This document shows positions 26,180 to 33,324 of a DNA stretch of 57,549 nt, piece after piece (the first letter of the stretch is position 1; each line of letters begins with the position of its first letter). A program made the translations under genes and the position numbers. The stretch comes from a virus. The stretch is from positions 1 to 57,549 of IMG/VR virus record IMGVR_UViG_3300025000_000120, one strand, 5' to 3'. The notes below the pieces were generated by a model. The model had not been told where the DNA came from, searched no databases, and saw nothing but the letters and a program-made list of their open reading frames with translations.

Positions 26180-26338
26180 AAATCACCTCAAAACAGTTAC
26201 TTTCAAACCACTCATCGCATCCTAAAATCTTATACCTCTTTCCGAAGATAGGGTGGTCTTCGACTTCTGTAATTTCAACCAGTCGTCCGCCTATTATACG
26301 AAACAGTTTATTATGGCCTTTTTTAATAAGCCTTCCAT
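26172..26338 (-). CDS. SH3-like small protein, apparent -1 frameshift at A AAA AAG
   Basis: The ATG at 26338 behind AAAGGAG opens only 14 codons. After seven codons it reaches the slippery heptamer A AAA AAG (26318-26324). A -1 shift there joins a 48-residue frame GHNKLFRIIGGRLVEITEVEDHP...CDEWFESNCFEVIYG that has no start of its own. The joined product is 55 residues, with a barrel-like pattern. Programmed frameshifting, or loss of one A in the run, both explain it. The reading-frame coordinates therefore include one shift. Confidence 0.5.
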
Positions 26339-26400
26339 AATATCTCCTTTCAAATACAAAAGATAAATACCACGTTAATGGTACTATCCTTCGATTTAGT

Positions 26401-26646
26401 CTATTTCCCTTTTGGTTCAATATCAATTTTAATTCGGTCATCCCAAGCCTCAACAATTTGTTCTTCAATGAAGTTAACGGTTTTCTCACCTACCATGAAT
26501 GCTACCGCCGACCCCGCCACAGCAACGCACGCTCTACTAAAAGTGCTCATTACTGCAGGGGTGGTGGCTTTCACTACATTTGTGATGATTGTTCCTACTC
26601 CCAATGAAATAACAACTTGTCCAAGACCTTTAACAAGTCCAAACAT
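26401..26646 (-). CDS. Small membrane protein
   Basis: An 81-residue protein with two hydrophobic stretches around TTPAVMSTFSRACVAVAGS and a C-terminal amphipathic end. A familiar Firmicute-phage pattern (TTP near a conserved arginine). The start is the ATG behind AAAGGGG. Confidence 0.6.
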   Translation of the reverse strand: MFGLVKGLGQVVISLGVGTIITNVVKATTPAVMSTFSRACVAVAGSAVAFMVGEKTVNFIEEQIVEAWDDRIKIDIEPKGK

Positions 26647-26710
26647 ACTAATAACCCCTTTCAAGAGTTCAATATCTATTTCATTATATAGCACGTAATC
26701 TACGCGACGT

Positions 26711-26875
26711 TCAGACAATTACGTTTTCCTTCGCTAGGAATAAGGGGACACCCATGAGTATTCCAAAGATGAGACCTGTACCATTCCCATCTATGGATAC
26801 TGATAGCACCCCTGCGCAGACAATAAGTACAGCATACAGCTTGTTAGTAGCCGTCTTAATTGTTAATTTTCGCAT
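26711..26875 (-). CDS. Small two-TM conserved phage protein
   Basis: A 54-residue protein LTIKTATNKLYAVLIVC...SIDGNGTGLIFGILMGVPLFLAKEN. Two membrane helices separated by an IDGNGT turn; I recall this as a widespread phage family of unknown role. Confidence 0.65.
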   Translation of the reverse strand: MRKLTIKTATNKLYAVLIVCAGVLSVSIDGNGTGLIFGILMGVPLFLAKENVIV

Positions 26876-27071
26876 GTTTCGGTCCCCTAACATAGTAATT
26901 GTTAATTACCATAAATATAGGGTTTTTGATAACCGGTTTGCTTGGGGTGACGGCTTTGATTATGCTGATGCCCGAGAATATGGCTACACCTACATGAACG
27001 GTTTTAACAATAACCTCGCGATTGATGTTTTTGGTGGCGTTTAATGCCCGTTTAACAATAGTTTTCAACAT
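26856..27071 (-). CDS. Small membrane protein
   Basis: A 71-residue protein with a basic N-terminus and one hydrophobic segment. ATG behind AAAGGGG. The end overlaps the start of the next gene by 20 bases. Confidence 0.55.
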   Translation of the reverse strand: MLKTIVKRALNATKNINREVIVKTVHVGVAIFSGISIIKAVTPSKPVIKNPIFMVINNYYVRGPKHAKINN

Positions 27072-27115
27072 AGTGATTAATCCCCTTTCAAAATATGGTT
27101 GGAAGTCATGAACTT

Positions 27116-27691
27116 TTATTCGTAGTTAGGACTATTGGGCAATGGACACCAATGTGTAACTTTTACTCCGAGCACTTCCTCGAAAGGAGTGATACAACAA
27201 TCAGCATACCATTTGCCATTTCTAAGTTCTGCTACATGTGGGATACCATAATATCCCTCGGGGTCCATCCTACATAATACAAGCACCCAATCGTACGTAG
27301 GAGATTCTGGTAATCTTTCAGTTACTGGAATCCAGGTTCGGTAACTATTAATAGACAGCAATCTACCAACATCTTTATCGGTATGACCATCCCATGGTTT
27401 CCCAAATCCAAGTTCCCGAACATTAAATATGTCCCAATCCTTATCTTTATAGTGATAAGTATATGATCCGTCTGGAGTATCAATCCCAACAATAAACCAT
27501 CCACCACCGAAGCATTCTCGACCATCGGCATGCCTACGAGACTTCCAAGACAGTTCTTCAAAAGCATTAAACAATGCGGCAGATAGAGCAAGTCTTTGGT
27601 CATATAGATCATTAAAAGAGTGATAACCGTCGCTTACTTCCCCGATGGAAATACCATTTTTTTCACATAGGTCTTTTAAAGTTTGTAACAT
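27116..27691 (-). CDS. WDGHT / DUF551 protein
   Basis: A 191-residue protein. The N-terminal domain contains SDGYHSFNDLYDQR...SWKSRRHADG...FIVGIDTPDGSYTYHY...WDGHT. The C-terminal domain (WIPVTERLPES...VTHWCPLP) is DUF551-like. Both parts are common in phages of Gram-positive and enteric hosts; biochemical role unknown. The leader hairpin at 27703-27738 precedes it. Confidence 0.75.
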   Translation of the reverse strand: MLQTLKDLCEKNGISIGEVSDGYHSFNDLYDQRLALSAALFNAFEELSWKSRRHADGRECFGGGWFIVGIDTPDGSYTYHYKDKDWDIFNVRELGFGKPWDGHTDKDVGRLLSINSYRTWIPVTERLPESPTYDWVLVLCRMDPEGYYGIPHVAELRNGKWYADCCITPFEEVLGVKVTHWCPLPNSPNYE

Positions 27692-27702
27692 GGCGATTAA
27701 CC

Positions 27703-27738
27703 CCTTTCAAGGCGCCCTGTGGGCGAATTTCGGTTTTA
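27703..27738 (-). promoter_or_regulatory. Leader hairpin, copy 2 of 3
   Basis: CGCCC, loop ACA, GGGCG (27713-27725), followed by CTTGAAAGGGG. Same layout as 15899-15945 and 28313-28350. Confidence 0.5.
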
Positions 27739-27751
27739 CCGTAAATGATGA

Positions 27752-28300
27752 TTAATTACCGATCTTAAATGTCATTTCTGAGTCTTTCTTCTTAGTCATA
27801 CTGTCGGCTATCGAGCTATAGATCTTGGACACATTCGACAGGCTACCATTGAATTCCTCTAATAATCCATTAAGATTAGCATCAAACTTCTCGACAACAA
27901 GCTCTTTGGCTCTATTTTTGACCTCTTCCCTAAGTTTGTTCATGTCCATGTTGGCCACTTGCCTAGCTACCTCGTCGGTAACTGAAGATCTAACATGCGA
28001 ATATGCTGCATCCACGCTAGTTTTAACTTCCTTATGAATATCATTACGGACTGTGGACGTCACGTCATAGGAAATTGATTTGATAGCTTTACCCACTTCA
28101 CGATCCACGGCTCTACTAACTGCCTTCTCAATTATAGCATCGGAAACATTAACGGAAATATCCTTGGATAGTCCATCAGCAGACGATTCAATAACAGCTA
28201 ACAATTCATTAACCTTAATGTGTAAATACCTTGTATATGCTGATGCGACTACCCCTACAATACCTACGCCTATGATTCCTACTTTGATTACGTTACTCAT
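27752..28300 (-). CDS. Membrane-anchored coiled-coil conserved phage protein
   Basis: A 182-residue protein. One N-terminal transmembrane helix, then a long helical region with KDISVNVSDAIIEKAVSRAVDREVGKAI. The pattern is one I recall from many phages, without a function. Start behind AAAAGGGG after the third leader hairpin. Confidence 0.65.
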   Translation of the reverse strand: MSNVIKVGIIGVGIVGVVASAYTRYLHIKVNELLAVIESSADGLSKDISVNVSDAIIEKAVSRAVDREVGKAIKSISYDVTSTVRNDIHKEVKTSVDAAYSHVRSSVTDEVARQVANMDMNKLREEVKNRAKELVVEKFDANLNGLLEEFNGSLSNVSKIYSSIADSMTKKKDSEMTFKIGN

Positions 28301-28312
28301 GGTGATTAATCC

Positions 28313-28350
28313 CCTTTTCAAGGCGCCCGGTGGGCGAATTTCGGTTTACC
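28313..28350 (-). promoter_or_regulatory. Leader hairpin, copy 3 of 3
   Basis: CGCCC, loop ACC, GGGCG (28324-28336), followed by CTTGAAAAGGGG. Its loop differs from copies 1 and 2 while the stem is kept. Confidence 0.5.
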
Positions 28351-28361
28351 GGTAATGATGA

Positions 28362-28553
28362 CTACTTATTCAAAGATTCCATTTTACGACGGTATAACAT
28401 CTCAAGATCATTACTACTTTGATTGGCTATGAAATTCCGGTTCTTCAATTTCTCAATACGCCATTCCACATATTTAATTCCGACGGCTCCAACTCCGACA
28501 CATACAACGGCACCAATGGCTACGGTTCTAAAATTAAATGCCAACATAATCAT
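28362..28553 (-). CDS. Small membrane protein
   Basis: A 63-residue protein: one glycine- and valine-rich transmembrane helix, then a charged tail. ATG behind GAGGTG. Confidence 0.55.
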   Translation of the reverse strand: MIMLAFNFRTVAIGAVVCVGVGAVGIKYVEWRIEKLKNRNFIANQSSNDLEMLYRRKMESLNK

Positions 28554-28614
28554 AGTTTCACCTCACTGAAAAATAGGATGCTATGTATTTTACTACATGC
28601 ATCCCGTTCAAGAT

Positions 28615-28809
28615 CTACTCTTCTGAGTCGGTTTCAATATCCACGATTTCATTTAAATCTACTTCCACATCCTCAACAACCACTTCATCAGTACCTAGTT
28701 TACCGGCCACTACAACCACTAACGCTATTGCGCCAGTTACTGCTAATGCTCCGTAAACTAATCCTTTTAAAACTCTCGTTTTGTTTGCTTTAATAATATT
28801 CATAAACAT
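28615..28809 (-). CDS. Small membrane protein with acidic tail
   Basis: A 64-residue protein. A basic start, one transmembrane helix, then a strongly acidic tail (EVVVEDVEVDLNEIVDIETDSEE). It is the leftmost gene of the cassette array and is driven by the promoter at 28842-28870. Confidence 0.6.
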   Translation of the reverse strand: MFMNIIKANKTRVLKGLVYGALAVTGAIALVVVVAGKLGTDEVVVEDVEVDLNEIVDIETDSEE

Positions 28810-28841
28810 GATATATTCCCACTTTCAAATTTTATTCTTTC

Positions 28842-28870
28842 ATTATAGGGCATGTAATTTTCGCGAGGCT
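28842..28870 (-). promoter_or_regulatory. Cassette promoter (for 28615-28809)
   Basis: Minus strand: -35 AGCCTC, 17-base spacer beginning GCG, -10 TATAAT. Leftmost copy of the main array. Confidence 0.75.
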
Positions 28871-28962
28871 AGGTTACTTTGCTTTTCGAGTTTAACAATC
28901 GTAGTAGTTCCAAAGGCTGATGCCTCATAACTTAATACATTCTTTTCATAGTGATTAATCCC

Positions 28963-29787
28963 TTAATAACTACGCTCTTGATATCTTGGGGTAACGGTAA
29001 AGTCCAACACGATACATGGCTCGTCATTCTCAGCAAATGCAGTTCCAAATTTAGCTTCGATTAACCCCTTATCATCGGAGTACCAACCCAGCAAATCGCC
29101 CATTTTAATCCCCTTCATGCCAAGACCAATATATACATCGTTTACAGGCATGAATCCTTGCATATCGTTCAATAACTCTCGACTTAGATCGTTAAGCACT
29201 CGTTCAATTTGTGCCCTGTCACTTCTAAAATATCTTCCTGACAATTCATCATAACAAAGAGTCTCGCCTCTACCTGTGAATACAACTTCACGTTCGCTAA
29301 CCGGATTGACTATAAGTTTATCCTTGTATATTTCTTCTACAACCTCACGCTCCTTACCCTTACCAATGGTTTCAATCACCTTACTCTTATACTGTCTAAA
29401 AGCTGCGTCAGATAATGAATATAACCCCGCCAATGCAGCGTTCCTACGCAGATGGATAGTGTTAGCTCCCACAATACCCCCGATTGTAACCACACCCATT
29501 ATTACGGTTGGAATATAACACTTCCATGTGAGTTTGACAATTTCCAGTTTGGTAATAGGGATTATGGAATAGTGGCCGCTACTCTCTTCACCTTTCTCAA
29601 TACCCTCATCTTCACGACGATATCGTTCCTCGTCAAGAATACGAATAGCCTTAGGTGTTGCCCTTACGGCCATTACTGCAGTACTAAGTAGCCCTGCTAC
29701 ACCGAGTATTGTAAGTAAGGTTGGTGAGTTTTTACCAGCTAATGCACCTATGGATCTTGTTGCTTTTTGTATGTTTGCTACGTTCAT
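28963..29787 (-). CDS. DUF6353-family membrane protein
   Basis: A 274-residue protein with the DUF6353-type start GKNSPTLLTILGVAGLLSTAVMAVRATPKAIRI, a second hydrophobic segment near residue 100 and a C-terminal NDVYIGLGMKGIKMGDLLGWY part. Paralog of 19168-20091. ATG behind GAAGGGGG. Confidence 0.8.
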   Translation of the reverse strand: MNVANIQKATRSIGALAGKNSPTLLTILGVAGLLSTAVMAVRATPKAIRILDEERYRREDEGIEKGEESSGHYSIIPITKLEIVKLTWKCYIPTVIMGVVTIGGIVGANTIHLRRNAALAGLYSLSDAAFRQYKSKVIETIGKGKEREVVEEIYKDKLIVNPVSEREVVFTGRGETLCYDELSGRYFRSDRAQIERVLNDLSRELLNDMQGFMPVNDVYIGLGMKGIKMGDLLGWYSDDKGLIEAKFGTAFAENDEPCIVLDFTVTPRYQERSY

Positions 29788-29792
29788 TGATA

Positions 29793-30098
29793 TTATTCCC
29801 CCTTCAAAAGTTCAATTTTGCTTAGATGATTATTAATTCGTTCCTGCAATAAAACTATTGCCGATTCCGCATAGGCTATTAAAATTTCCTTTGCTCGAGC
29901 ATCATCCCTTTCTTTAAGCCATACCATTGAATTGTATACTATACCTTCTTCGGCAGCACAACCAAGACTTTTAGTTTTGGATTTAAAGGACCCGCGTTTG
30001 TGATATTCATAAACCCGTCCTTCATGAACAGTGAATCTGCCGTTCAATAAAGAATACAAATAGACGTGTTCTTGAAGTAATGGATATGGTCTGGTCAT
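29793..30098 (-). CDS. Hypothetical protein
   Basis: A 101-residue protein, mostly helical, with a GRVYEYHKRGS turn. ATG behind AAAGGAG. Transcription from the promoter at 30204-30232 would pass through the tRNA-like RNA before reaching it. Confidence 0.55.
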   Translation of the reverse strand: MTRPYPLLQEHVYLYSLLNGRFTVHEGRVYEYHKRGSFKSKTKSLGCAAEEGIVYNSMVWLKERDDARAKEILIAYAESAIVLLQERINNHLSKIELLKGE

Positions 30099-30130
30099 TA
30101 GTATTATCTCCTTTCAAAAAATATAATGAA

Positions 30131-30200
30131 AGAATATGTAGGATTCGAACCTACGACACTTAGCTTACACTAATCGCTCTAGCCACTGAGCTAATATTCT
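30131..30200 (-). tRNA. tRNA-like RNA, possible Tyr(GUA), 6-nt anticodon loop
   Basis: A 7-bp acceptor stem (AGAATAT/ATATTCT), D-arm GCTC/GAGC with GG in the loop, and T-arm GTAGG-TTCGAAT-CCTAC are all present at tRNA spacing. The anticodon stem is TTAG/CTAA with a 6-base loop TGTAAG, one base short; read as U33 it gives GUA. No CCA is encoded and the variable loop is short, unlike bacterial Tyr tRNAs. Its first base lies where transcription from 30204-30232 should begin. The acceptor stem continues as an inverted repeat through the promoter -10. It may be a real or decoy tRNA. Confidence 0.55.
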
Positions 30201-30203
30201 TTC

Positions 30204-30232
30204 ATTATATAGTATGTAATTTTCGCGAGCAT
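30204..30232 (-). promoter_or_regulatory. Cassette promoter (for the tRNA-like RNA at 30131-30200)
   Basis: -35 ATGCTC, 17-base spacer, -10 TATAAT. The expected start point coincides with the 5-prime end of the tRNA-like RNA. Confidence 0.75.
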
Positions 30233-30601
30233 TCATCGATACCCATTTTTTTCGTTACGTAATTCCAGTACAACTACAGATCGACATTGGCTTATACTCA
30301 AACCAAACTTCATACCAATATCTTTGTAGGTGTATCCCGAGTCCCGCATTTGTTTAATGGCGATGTTTCGAGTTTTACATTTAGTTGATCCTCGCTCCTT
30401 TGCGTAGTTATGGGCACTCAATGGTTGGGTTATCTTTTCGATTTTTTTGGTGTCACCATTGGCATACATAATTACTCCAAACTTTTTTTCATAATTAGAT
30501 CTGATTTGTAATAGAGTCTTCACAACAGATATTAAATCGTCGTTGGAATCAATCTCCGTTGGGAGTTCCTGTTTTTTTCGATCCAGATAACGCTTCTTCA
30601 T
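30233..30601 (-). CDS. HTH protein
   Basis: A 122-residue basic protein. The C-terminus (RNIAIKQMRDSGYTYKDIGMKFGLSISQCRSVV) is a helix-turn-helix of the same style as those in the phage RNA polymerase (RLKAKGYSNVEIGKRMG). It overlaps the upstream 58-residue gene by 53 bases. Likely DNA-binding regulator; target unknown. Confidence 0.6.
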   Translation of the reverse strand: MKKRYLDRKKQELPTEIDSNDDLISVVKTLLQIRSNYEKKFGVIMYANGDTKKIEKITQPLSAHNYAKERGSTKCKTRNIAIKQMRDSGYTYKDIGMKFGLSISQCRSVVVLELRNEKNGYR

Positions 30602-30725
30602 CTCTAAAACAATAGTCTCCTTCCCAACAGCCCATTAGGGCTTCGACGCACTTACTACAGTCTTTAGGTAATATACCTTTAGTTGGTGATACTTGGCACT
30701 TTATGAGTTTAGACTTTTTTTTCAT
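30549..30725 (-). CDS. 58-residue Cys-containing protein
   Basis: An open frame from ATG behind AAGGAGG. Lysine-rich start, cysteines at 10, 23, 26, 33 and 39. It follows the ncRNA at 30756-30804 in the same transcript and overlaps the HTH gene out of frame. Confidence 0.6.
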   Translation of the reverse strand: MKKKSKLIKCQVSPTKGILPKDCSKCVEALMGCWEGDYCFRDEEALSGSKKTGTPNGD

Positions 30726-30755
30726 TAGTATCCTCCTTAAAATATGAGCAAAAAA

Positions 30756-30804
30756 GAAATGGCTAGGACTTACTCCTAGGTAGACTATTCAAACAGTCCA
30801 CTTC
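30756..30804 (-). ncRNA. D-armless tRNA-like small RNA
   Basis: 49 bases. Closing stem GAAGTGG/CCATTTC (7 bp, one G-U), an internal GACT/AGTC hairpin, and a CTAGG/CCTAG arm with a 7-base loop abutting the 3-prime closing strand as a T-arm would. No D-arm. The 5-prime end falls at the expected start point of the promoter at 30809-30837, and TTTCTTTTTT follows. Confidence 0.5.
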
Positions 30805-30808
30805 TTTC

Positions 30809-30837
30809 ATTATATAGTGCGTAATTCACGCGAGCAA
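30809..30837 (-). promoter_or_regulatory. Cassette promoter (for ncRNA 30756-30804)
   Basis: -35 TTGCTC, 17-base spacer GCGTGAATTACGCACTA, -10 TATAAT. A near-consensus copy. Confidence 0.8.
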
Positions 30838-30840
30838 AAA

Positions 30841-30911
30841 AGAAGTCCAAGCGAGAATTAACTCATTAGGTACTCTTGGATGTCCGTATGTCTAGCATAT
30901 AGAACTCTTCT
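30841..30911 (-). ncRNA. Structured small RNA between promoters
   Basis: 71 bases. AGAAG/CTTCT closes the molecule, TCCAAG/CTTGGA abuts the 3-prime closing strand, and TATG-CTAGA-CATA forms a small arm. A T run follows. No open frame. Layout as in the other RNA cassettes. Confidence 0.45.
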
Positions 30912-30915
30912 TTTC

Positions 30916-30944
30916 ATTATATAGTGTGTAATTTTCGCGAGAAA
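30916..30944 (-). promoter_or_regulatory. Cassette promoter (for ncRNA 30841-30911)
   Basis: -35 TTTCTC, 17-base spacer GCGAAAATTACACACTA, -10 TATAAT. Confidence 0.75.
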
Positions 30945-31006
30945 AATAATGGTTATTCAATATACCCGACTTGCGCCGATGGGAATCAAACCCACTAACA
31001 TTATCT
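30945..31006 (-). ncRNA. Cloverleaf small RNA, copy 1
   Basis: 62 bases, aligned without gaps to 39782-39843. Positions within the RNA: closing stem 3-7 with 57-61; arm 1 (12-16 with 24-28) with the T-loop TTTGATT; arm 2 (29-32 with 37-40) with a GCAA tetraloop; arm 3 (41-43, 45-47 with 51-56) with loop TGA. Differences between copies fall mostly as compensatory pairs in arms 2 and 3. A T run follows, so the closing stem may serve as terminator. Confidence 0.65.
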
Positions 31007-31009
31007 TTC

Positions 31010-31037
31010 ATTATACAGCATGTAATTTCGCGAGCAA
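31010..31037 (-). promoter_or_regulatory. Cassette promoter (for cloverleaf copy 1)
   Basis: -35 TTGCTC, 16-base spacer (the only copy one base short), -10 TATAAT. Confidence 0.75.
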
Positions 31038-31077
31038 AAAGAAATGCTAAGTTTCCTTAACAACTTCTCTTTATAAG

Positions 31078-31263
31078 TTAATCTTTATCCATACTTAGTT
31101 TCACATGTTCCGCCTTGAATCGTATCTTAATCATAGTTTCTTGGGTCTCTCCATTGTCGCTTGTTGTTGTGCTTGGAATATCAAATTCCATTTCACAGTT
31201 ACGTGCTTCGTATAAGACACCTTTTTTTATAATTGCTGATATAATTACATCGGTGATTTTCAT
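31078..31263 (-). CDS. Hypothetical cassette protein
   Basis: A 61-residue protein with alternating strands (TMIKIRFKAEHVKLSM). Single gene between promoter 31294-31322 and the cloverleaf RNA cassette. ATG behind AAAGGCGG. Confidence 0.55.
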   Translation of the reverse strand: MKITDVIISAIIKKGVLYEARNCEMEFDIPSTTTSDNGETQETMIKIRFKAEHVKLSMDKD

Positions 31264-31293
31264 ATGCTTTTCCGCCTTTCAAATATAACTTCT

Positions 31294-31322
31294 ATTATAG
31301 CGCATGTATCCTACGCGAGCAA
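31294..31322 (-). promoter_or_regulatory. Cassette promoter (for 31078-31263)
   Basis: -35 TTGCTC, 17-base spacer, -10 TATAAT. Confidence 0.8.
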
Positions 31323-31352
31323 AAAGAATAGAAGCTTAATAAGCTTCTATTC
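31320..31352 (-). terminator. Terminator of 31336-31569
   Basis: A 12-bp hairpin GAATAGAAGCTT with its complement and loop holding the stop codon TAA, then TTTTT. It runs straight into the next promoter. Confidence 0.8.
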
Positions 31353-31569
31353 TCCCTTTAATTCCAACAAAGCTTAATACTTTTAAATCATATTCTAATT
31401 TCTTAATAACCGACTTCTTACTGACGAATGTAATTTCAACTGTTCCATCAATCATGAGACATATGTCGATCGTTGTTCCCGATTTCTTATATGTTTCAAT
31501 GAGTTTTGTAACTTTCGAACTATCCCCGTTCAATACTCTTGTGATTACTTTAAATTCCTTAGTAAACAT
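31336..31569 (-). CDS. Hypothetical cassette protein
   Basis: A 77-residue beta/alpha protein. Its start FTKEFKVITRVL resembles that of 38695-38952 (IIEFRVITQLL), so the two cassettes may be distant paralogs. ATG behind AGGAGG; its last codons form the left arm of the terminator. Confidence 0.6.
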   Translation of the reverse strand: MFTKEFKVITRVLNGDSSKVTKLIETYKKSGTTIDICLMIDGTVEITFVSKKSVIKKLEYDLKVLSFVGIKGRIEAY

Positions 31570-31599
31570 GCTATATTCCTCCTAAATTTTATTTCTTTC

Positions 31600-31628
31600 A
31601 CTATATAGCATGTTACGTACGCGAGTCT
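31600..31628 (-). promoter_or_regulatory. Cassette promoter (for 31336-31569)
   Basis: -35 AGACTC, 17-base spacer, -10 TATAGT (one mismatch). Confidence 0.7.
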
Positions 31629-32097
31629 ATCGATTAGAATACGGACATCCACCAATGCCTGGATTGTCATCACACACGGGAACGTCATACTTGGCAAATA
31701 ACTTTCGTACACTACAATTACTCGGTAAATCGGAACAATTATTGCAAGCTACCATAGCTTTTTCACATAGATCTAATAAATCTGAAGTCTGGATTGGCGT
31801 GACGCTGTCAAGTTCTAACATTTGCTTATACTCACGTATTGCGTCGTTGCGGTACTTCAAAACAACATCCATTTTCTTAGACTGACTCATTAAATTATCG
31901 GATTCGAGATCATCCAACTGTTCACACTTTATACATAGTGCTCTGAATATAAACGATTTAGCCATTCGAAGGGCTTTGACAGAATCTTTATTGCCTATGT
32001 TCTTAGCCCATTCATCAGCCGTACCAGTTGCATAATCTATGAACGCCGATAAGGTTAAGACCTGGTTCTTCTCTAGTCGATTGAAATATGTTTTCAT
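31627..32097 (-). CDS. DUF5651-like protein
   Basis: A 156-residue helical protein (YFNRLEKNQVLTLSAFIDYATGTADEW) with a C-terminal Cys cluster (CNNCSDLPSNCSV...GGCPYS). I recall this as the DUF5651 phage family; no known function. ATG behind GTAGGAGGAGG. Confidence 0.65.
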   Translation of the reverse strand: MKTYFNRLEKNQVLTLSAFIDYATGTADEWAKNIGNKDSVKALRMAKSFIFRALCIKCEQLDDLESDNLMSQSKKMDVVLKYRNDAIREYKQMLELDSVTPIQTSDLLDLCEKAMVACNNCSDLPSNCSVRKLFAKYDVPVCDDNPGIGGCPYSNR

Positions 32098-32160
32098 CGT
32101 ACGCCTCCTCCTACTCTATACACGGTATAGTAACGGTCCAATGTGAAGCCACGGGTACAT

Positions 32161-32189
32161 AGTATATAATACCACCTCCACGCGAGCAA
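32161..32189 (-). promoter_or_regulatory. Cassette promoter (for 31627-32097)
   Basis: -35 TTGCTC, 17-base spacer, -10 TATACT. The most divergent spacer of the set. Confidence 0.65.
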
Positions 32190-32201
32190 AAGAGAAAAGG
32201 A

Positions 32202-32351
32202 TCAGCCCTCAAGGAGCTTTTCCAATTCATCTACTTGTTCCGTAAATCGCTTTTTAAATTCTTCAAATGTCAGCGAACAGGCTTCCGATTCGATAAAGGT
32301 TCTCAATTTTATAAGTACCTCATCTATTTCTTCAACCGTAATCTTTTTCAT
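32202..32351 (-). CDS. 49-residue acidic helical cassette protein
   Basis: An open frame from ATG behind AGGAGG. Heptad-like, rich in E and K. Its last codons form part of a GAAAAG/CTTTTC hairpin followed by a T-rich tract. Not recognised. Confidence 0.6.
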   Translation of the reverse strand: MKKITVEEIDEVLIKLRTFIESEACSLTFEEFKKRFTEQVDELEKLLEG

Positions 32352-32377
32352 AATAAAACCTCCTTCAATTTACTTTC

Positions 32378-32406
32378 ATTATACGGTATGTACCTAACGC
32401 GAGCAG
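32378..32406 (-). promoter_or_regulatory. Cassette promoter (for 32202-32351)
   Basis: -35 CTGCTC, 17-base spacer, -10 TATAAT. Confidence 0.8.
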
Positions 32407-32428
32407 AAAGAGAGAGACTAAGTCTCTC
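32404..32428 (-). terminator. Terminator of 32430-32651
   Basis: GAGAGAC-TTA-GTCTCTC followed by TCTTTCT, directly before the next promoter. Confidence 0.7.
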
Positions 32429-32429
32429 A

Positions 32430-32651
32430 TCAGTTTCCTAATAAAGTCTCTAACTCTCTCATAGCTCTTTCAAATCTTCTTGTGGCTTCCCCTCCTGTAT
32501 ATGTATCCGCGTCAGTACCAATGCGTTCGTGCCAGGTTATTGCTTCGGACGATACCATATAAATGTCATTTACAATGTCATTTTCATAATTTTCGTCTAT
32601 CATCTTTAACCGATACTTCATATTGATCTTCGTAACTTCTATCATATCCAT
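32430..32651 (-). CDS. Hypothetical cassette protein
   Basis: A 73-residue acidic, helical protein. ATG behind TGAGGAGG. No family recognised. Confidence 0.6.
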   Translation of the reverse strand: MDMIEVTKINMKYRLKMIDENYENDIVNDIYMVSSEAITWHERIGTDADTYTGGEATRRFERAMRELETLLGN

Positions 32652-32678
32652 AATAAAGGCCTCCTCAAATTTATTTTC

Positions 32679-32707
32679 ATTATGGAGTATGTAACTAACG
32701 CGAGTAA
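32679..32707 (-). promoter_or_regulatory. Cassette promoter (for 32430-32651)
   Basis: -35 TTACTC, 17-base spacer GCGTTAGTTACATACTC, -10 CATAAT. Confidence 0.7.
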
Positions 32708-32712
32708 TATGT

Positions 32713-33306
32713 CTACTTAATTTGCCAAAACACTATATCTCTTTTTTTTGTACCCACTTGCATTGGATATTTTGTGATTTCCAGCAATTTGTCAAATAAA
32801 TCGTAATTATATAGAGTTAACAAATCTCGTCTAATACATAATTTATTTATGCCATATCGCTTATTAAACACGTTCCAAAGATGAATGCCTTCCGACAAAT
32901 TCCCAGAACATGATAACAATGACACGGGATGTCTATACATATGCCTCAACGGTATTTTTAAATCCGAAGCTTCAAATATAAAGTCTCCATTCTTTTTAAT
33001 TTTAGCAACCATGTTATACTTTTGAAACTTATCGTATTGAATAGCGTTACTTATAATAAGTTTATATTGTTTACCCTGTGCCTCATCCCAGATCAAATCT
33101 AAATATTCATTATCTTGCTCTTTTGCCTTGTCAAATACATAAAAAGGCAGGTCTTCGGATATGTATTTATGATCTGTTCTTATGGTGCACAATCCAAACT
33201 TATCTATCAGATCCACGTACTCATCATATGTTTCGGGTATGTAAAATTGATGAATATTCAAATTTAATTCCATAATGCGATTAAGACTTTGAATTTTATC
33301 GAACAT
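32713..33306 (-). CDS. Hypothetical cassette protein
   Basis: A 197-residue protein, the largest single-gene product of the array, without recognised motifs. Unlike its neighbours it has no CTCGCG promoter. The ATG follows a run of six G and TATAAC, and the terminator of 33346-33531 ends just upstream. It may depend on read-through or on a divergent promoter. Confidence 0.6.
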   Translation of the reverse strand: MFDKIQSLNRIMELNLNIHQFYIPETYDEYVDLIDKFGLCTIRTDHKYISEDLPFYVFDKAKEQDNEYLDLIWDEAQGKQYKLIISNAIQYDKFQKYNMVAKIKKNGDFIFEASDLKIPLRHMYRHPVSLLSCSGNLSEGIHLWNVFNKRYGINKLCIRRDLLTLYNYDLFDKLLEITKYPMQVGTKKRDIVFWQIK

Positions 33307-33324
33307 GTTATACCCCCCATATAT

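Noticed and set aside
28868-28962. Possible small gene starting ATGAAAAG near 28950
   Set aside because: The frame closes after five codons; a longer frame needs an extra A, and nothing else supports it.
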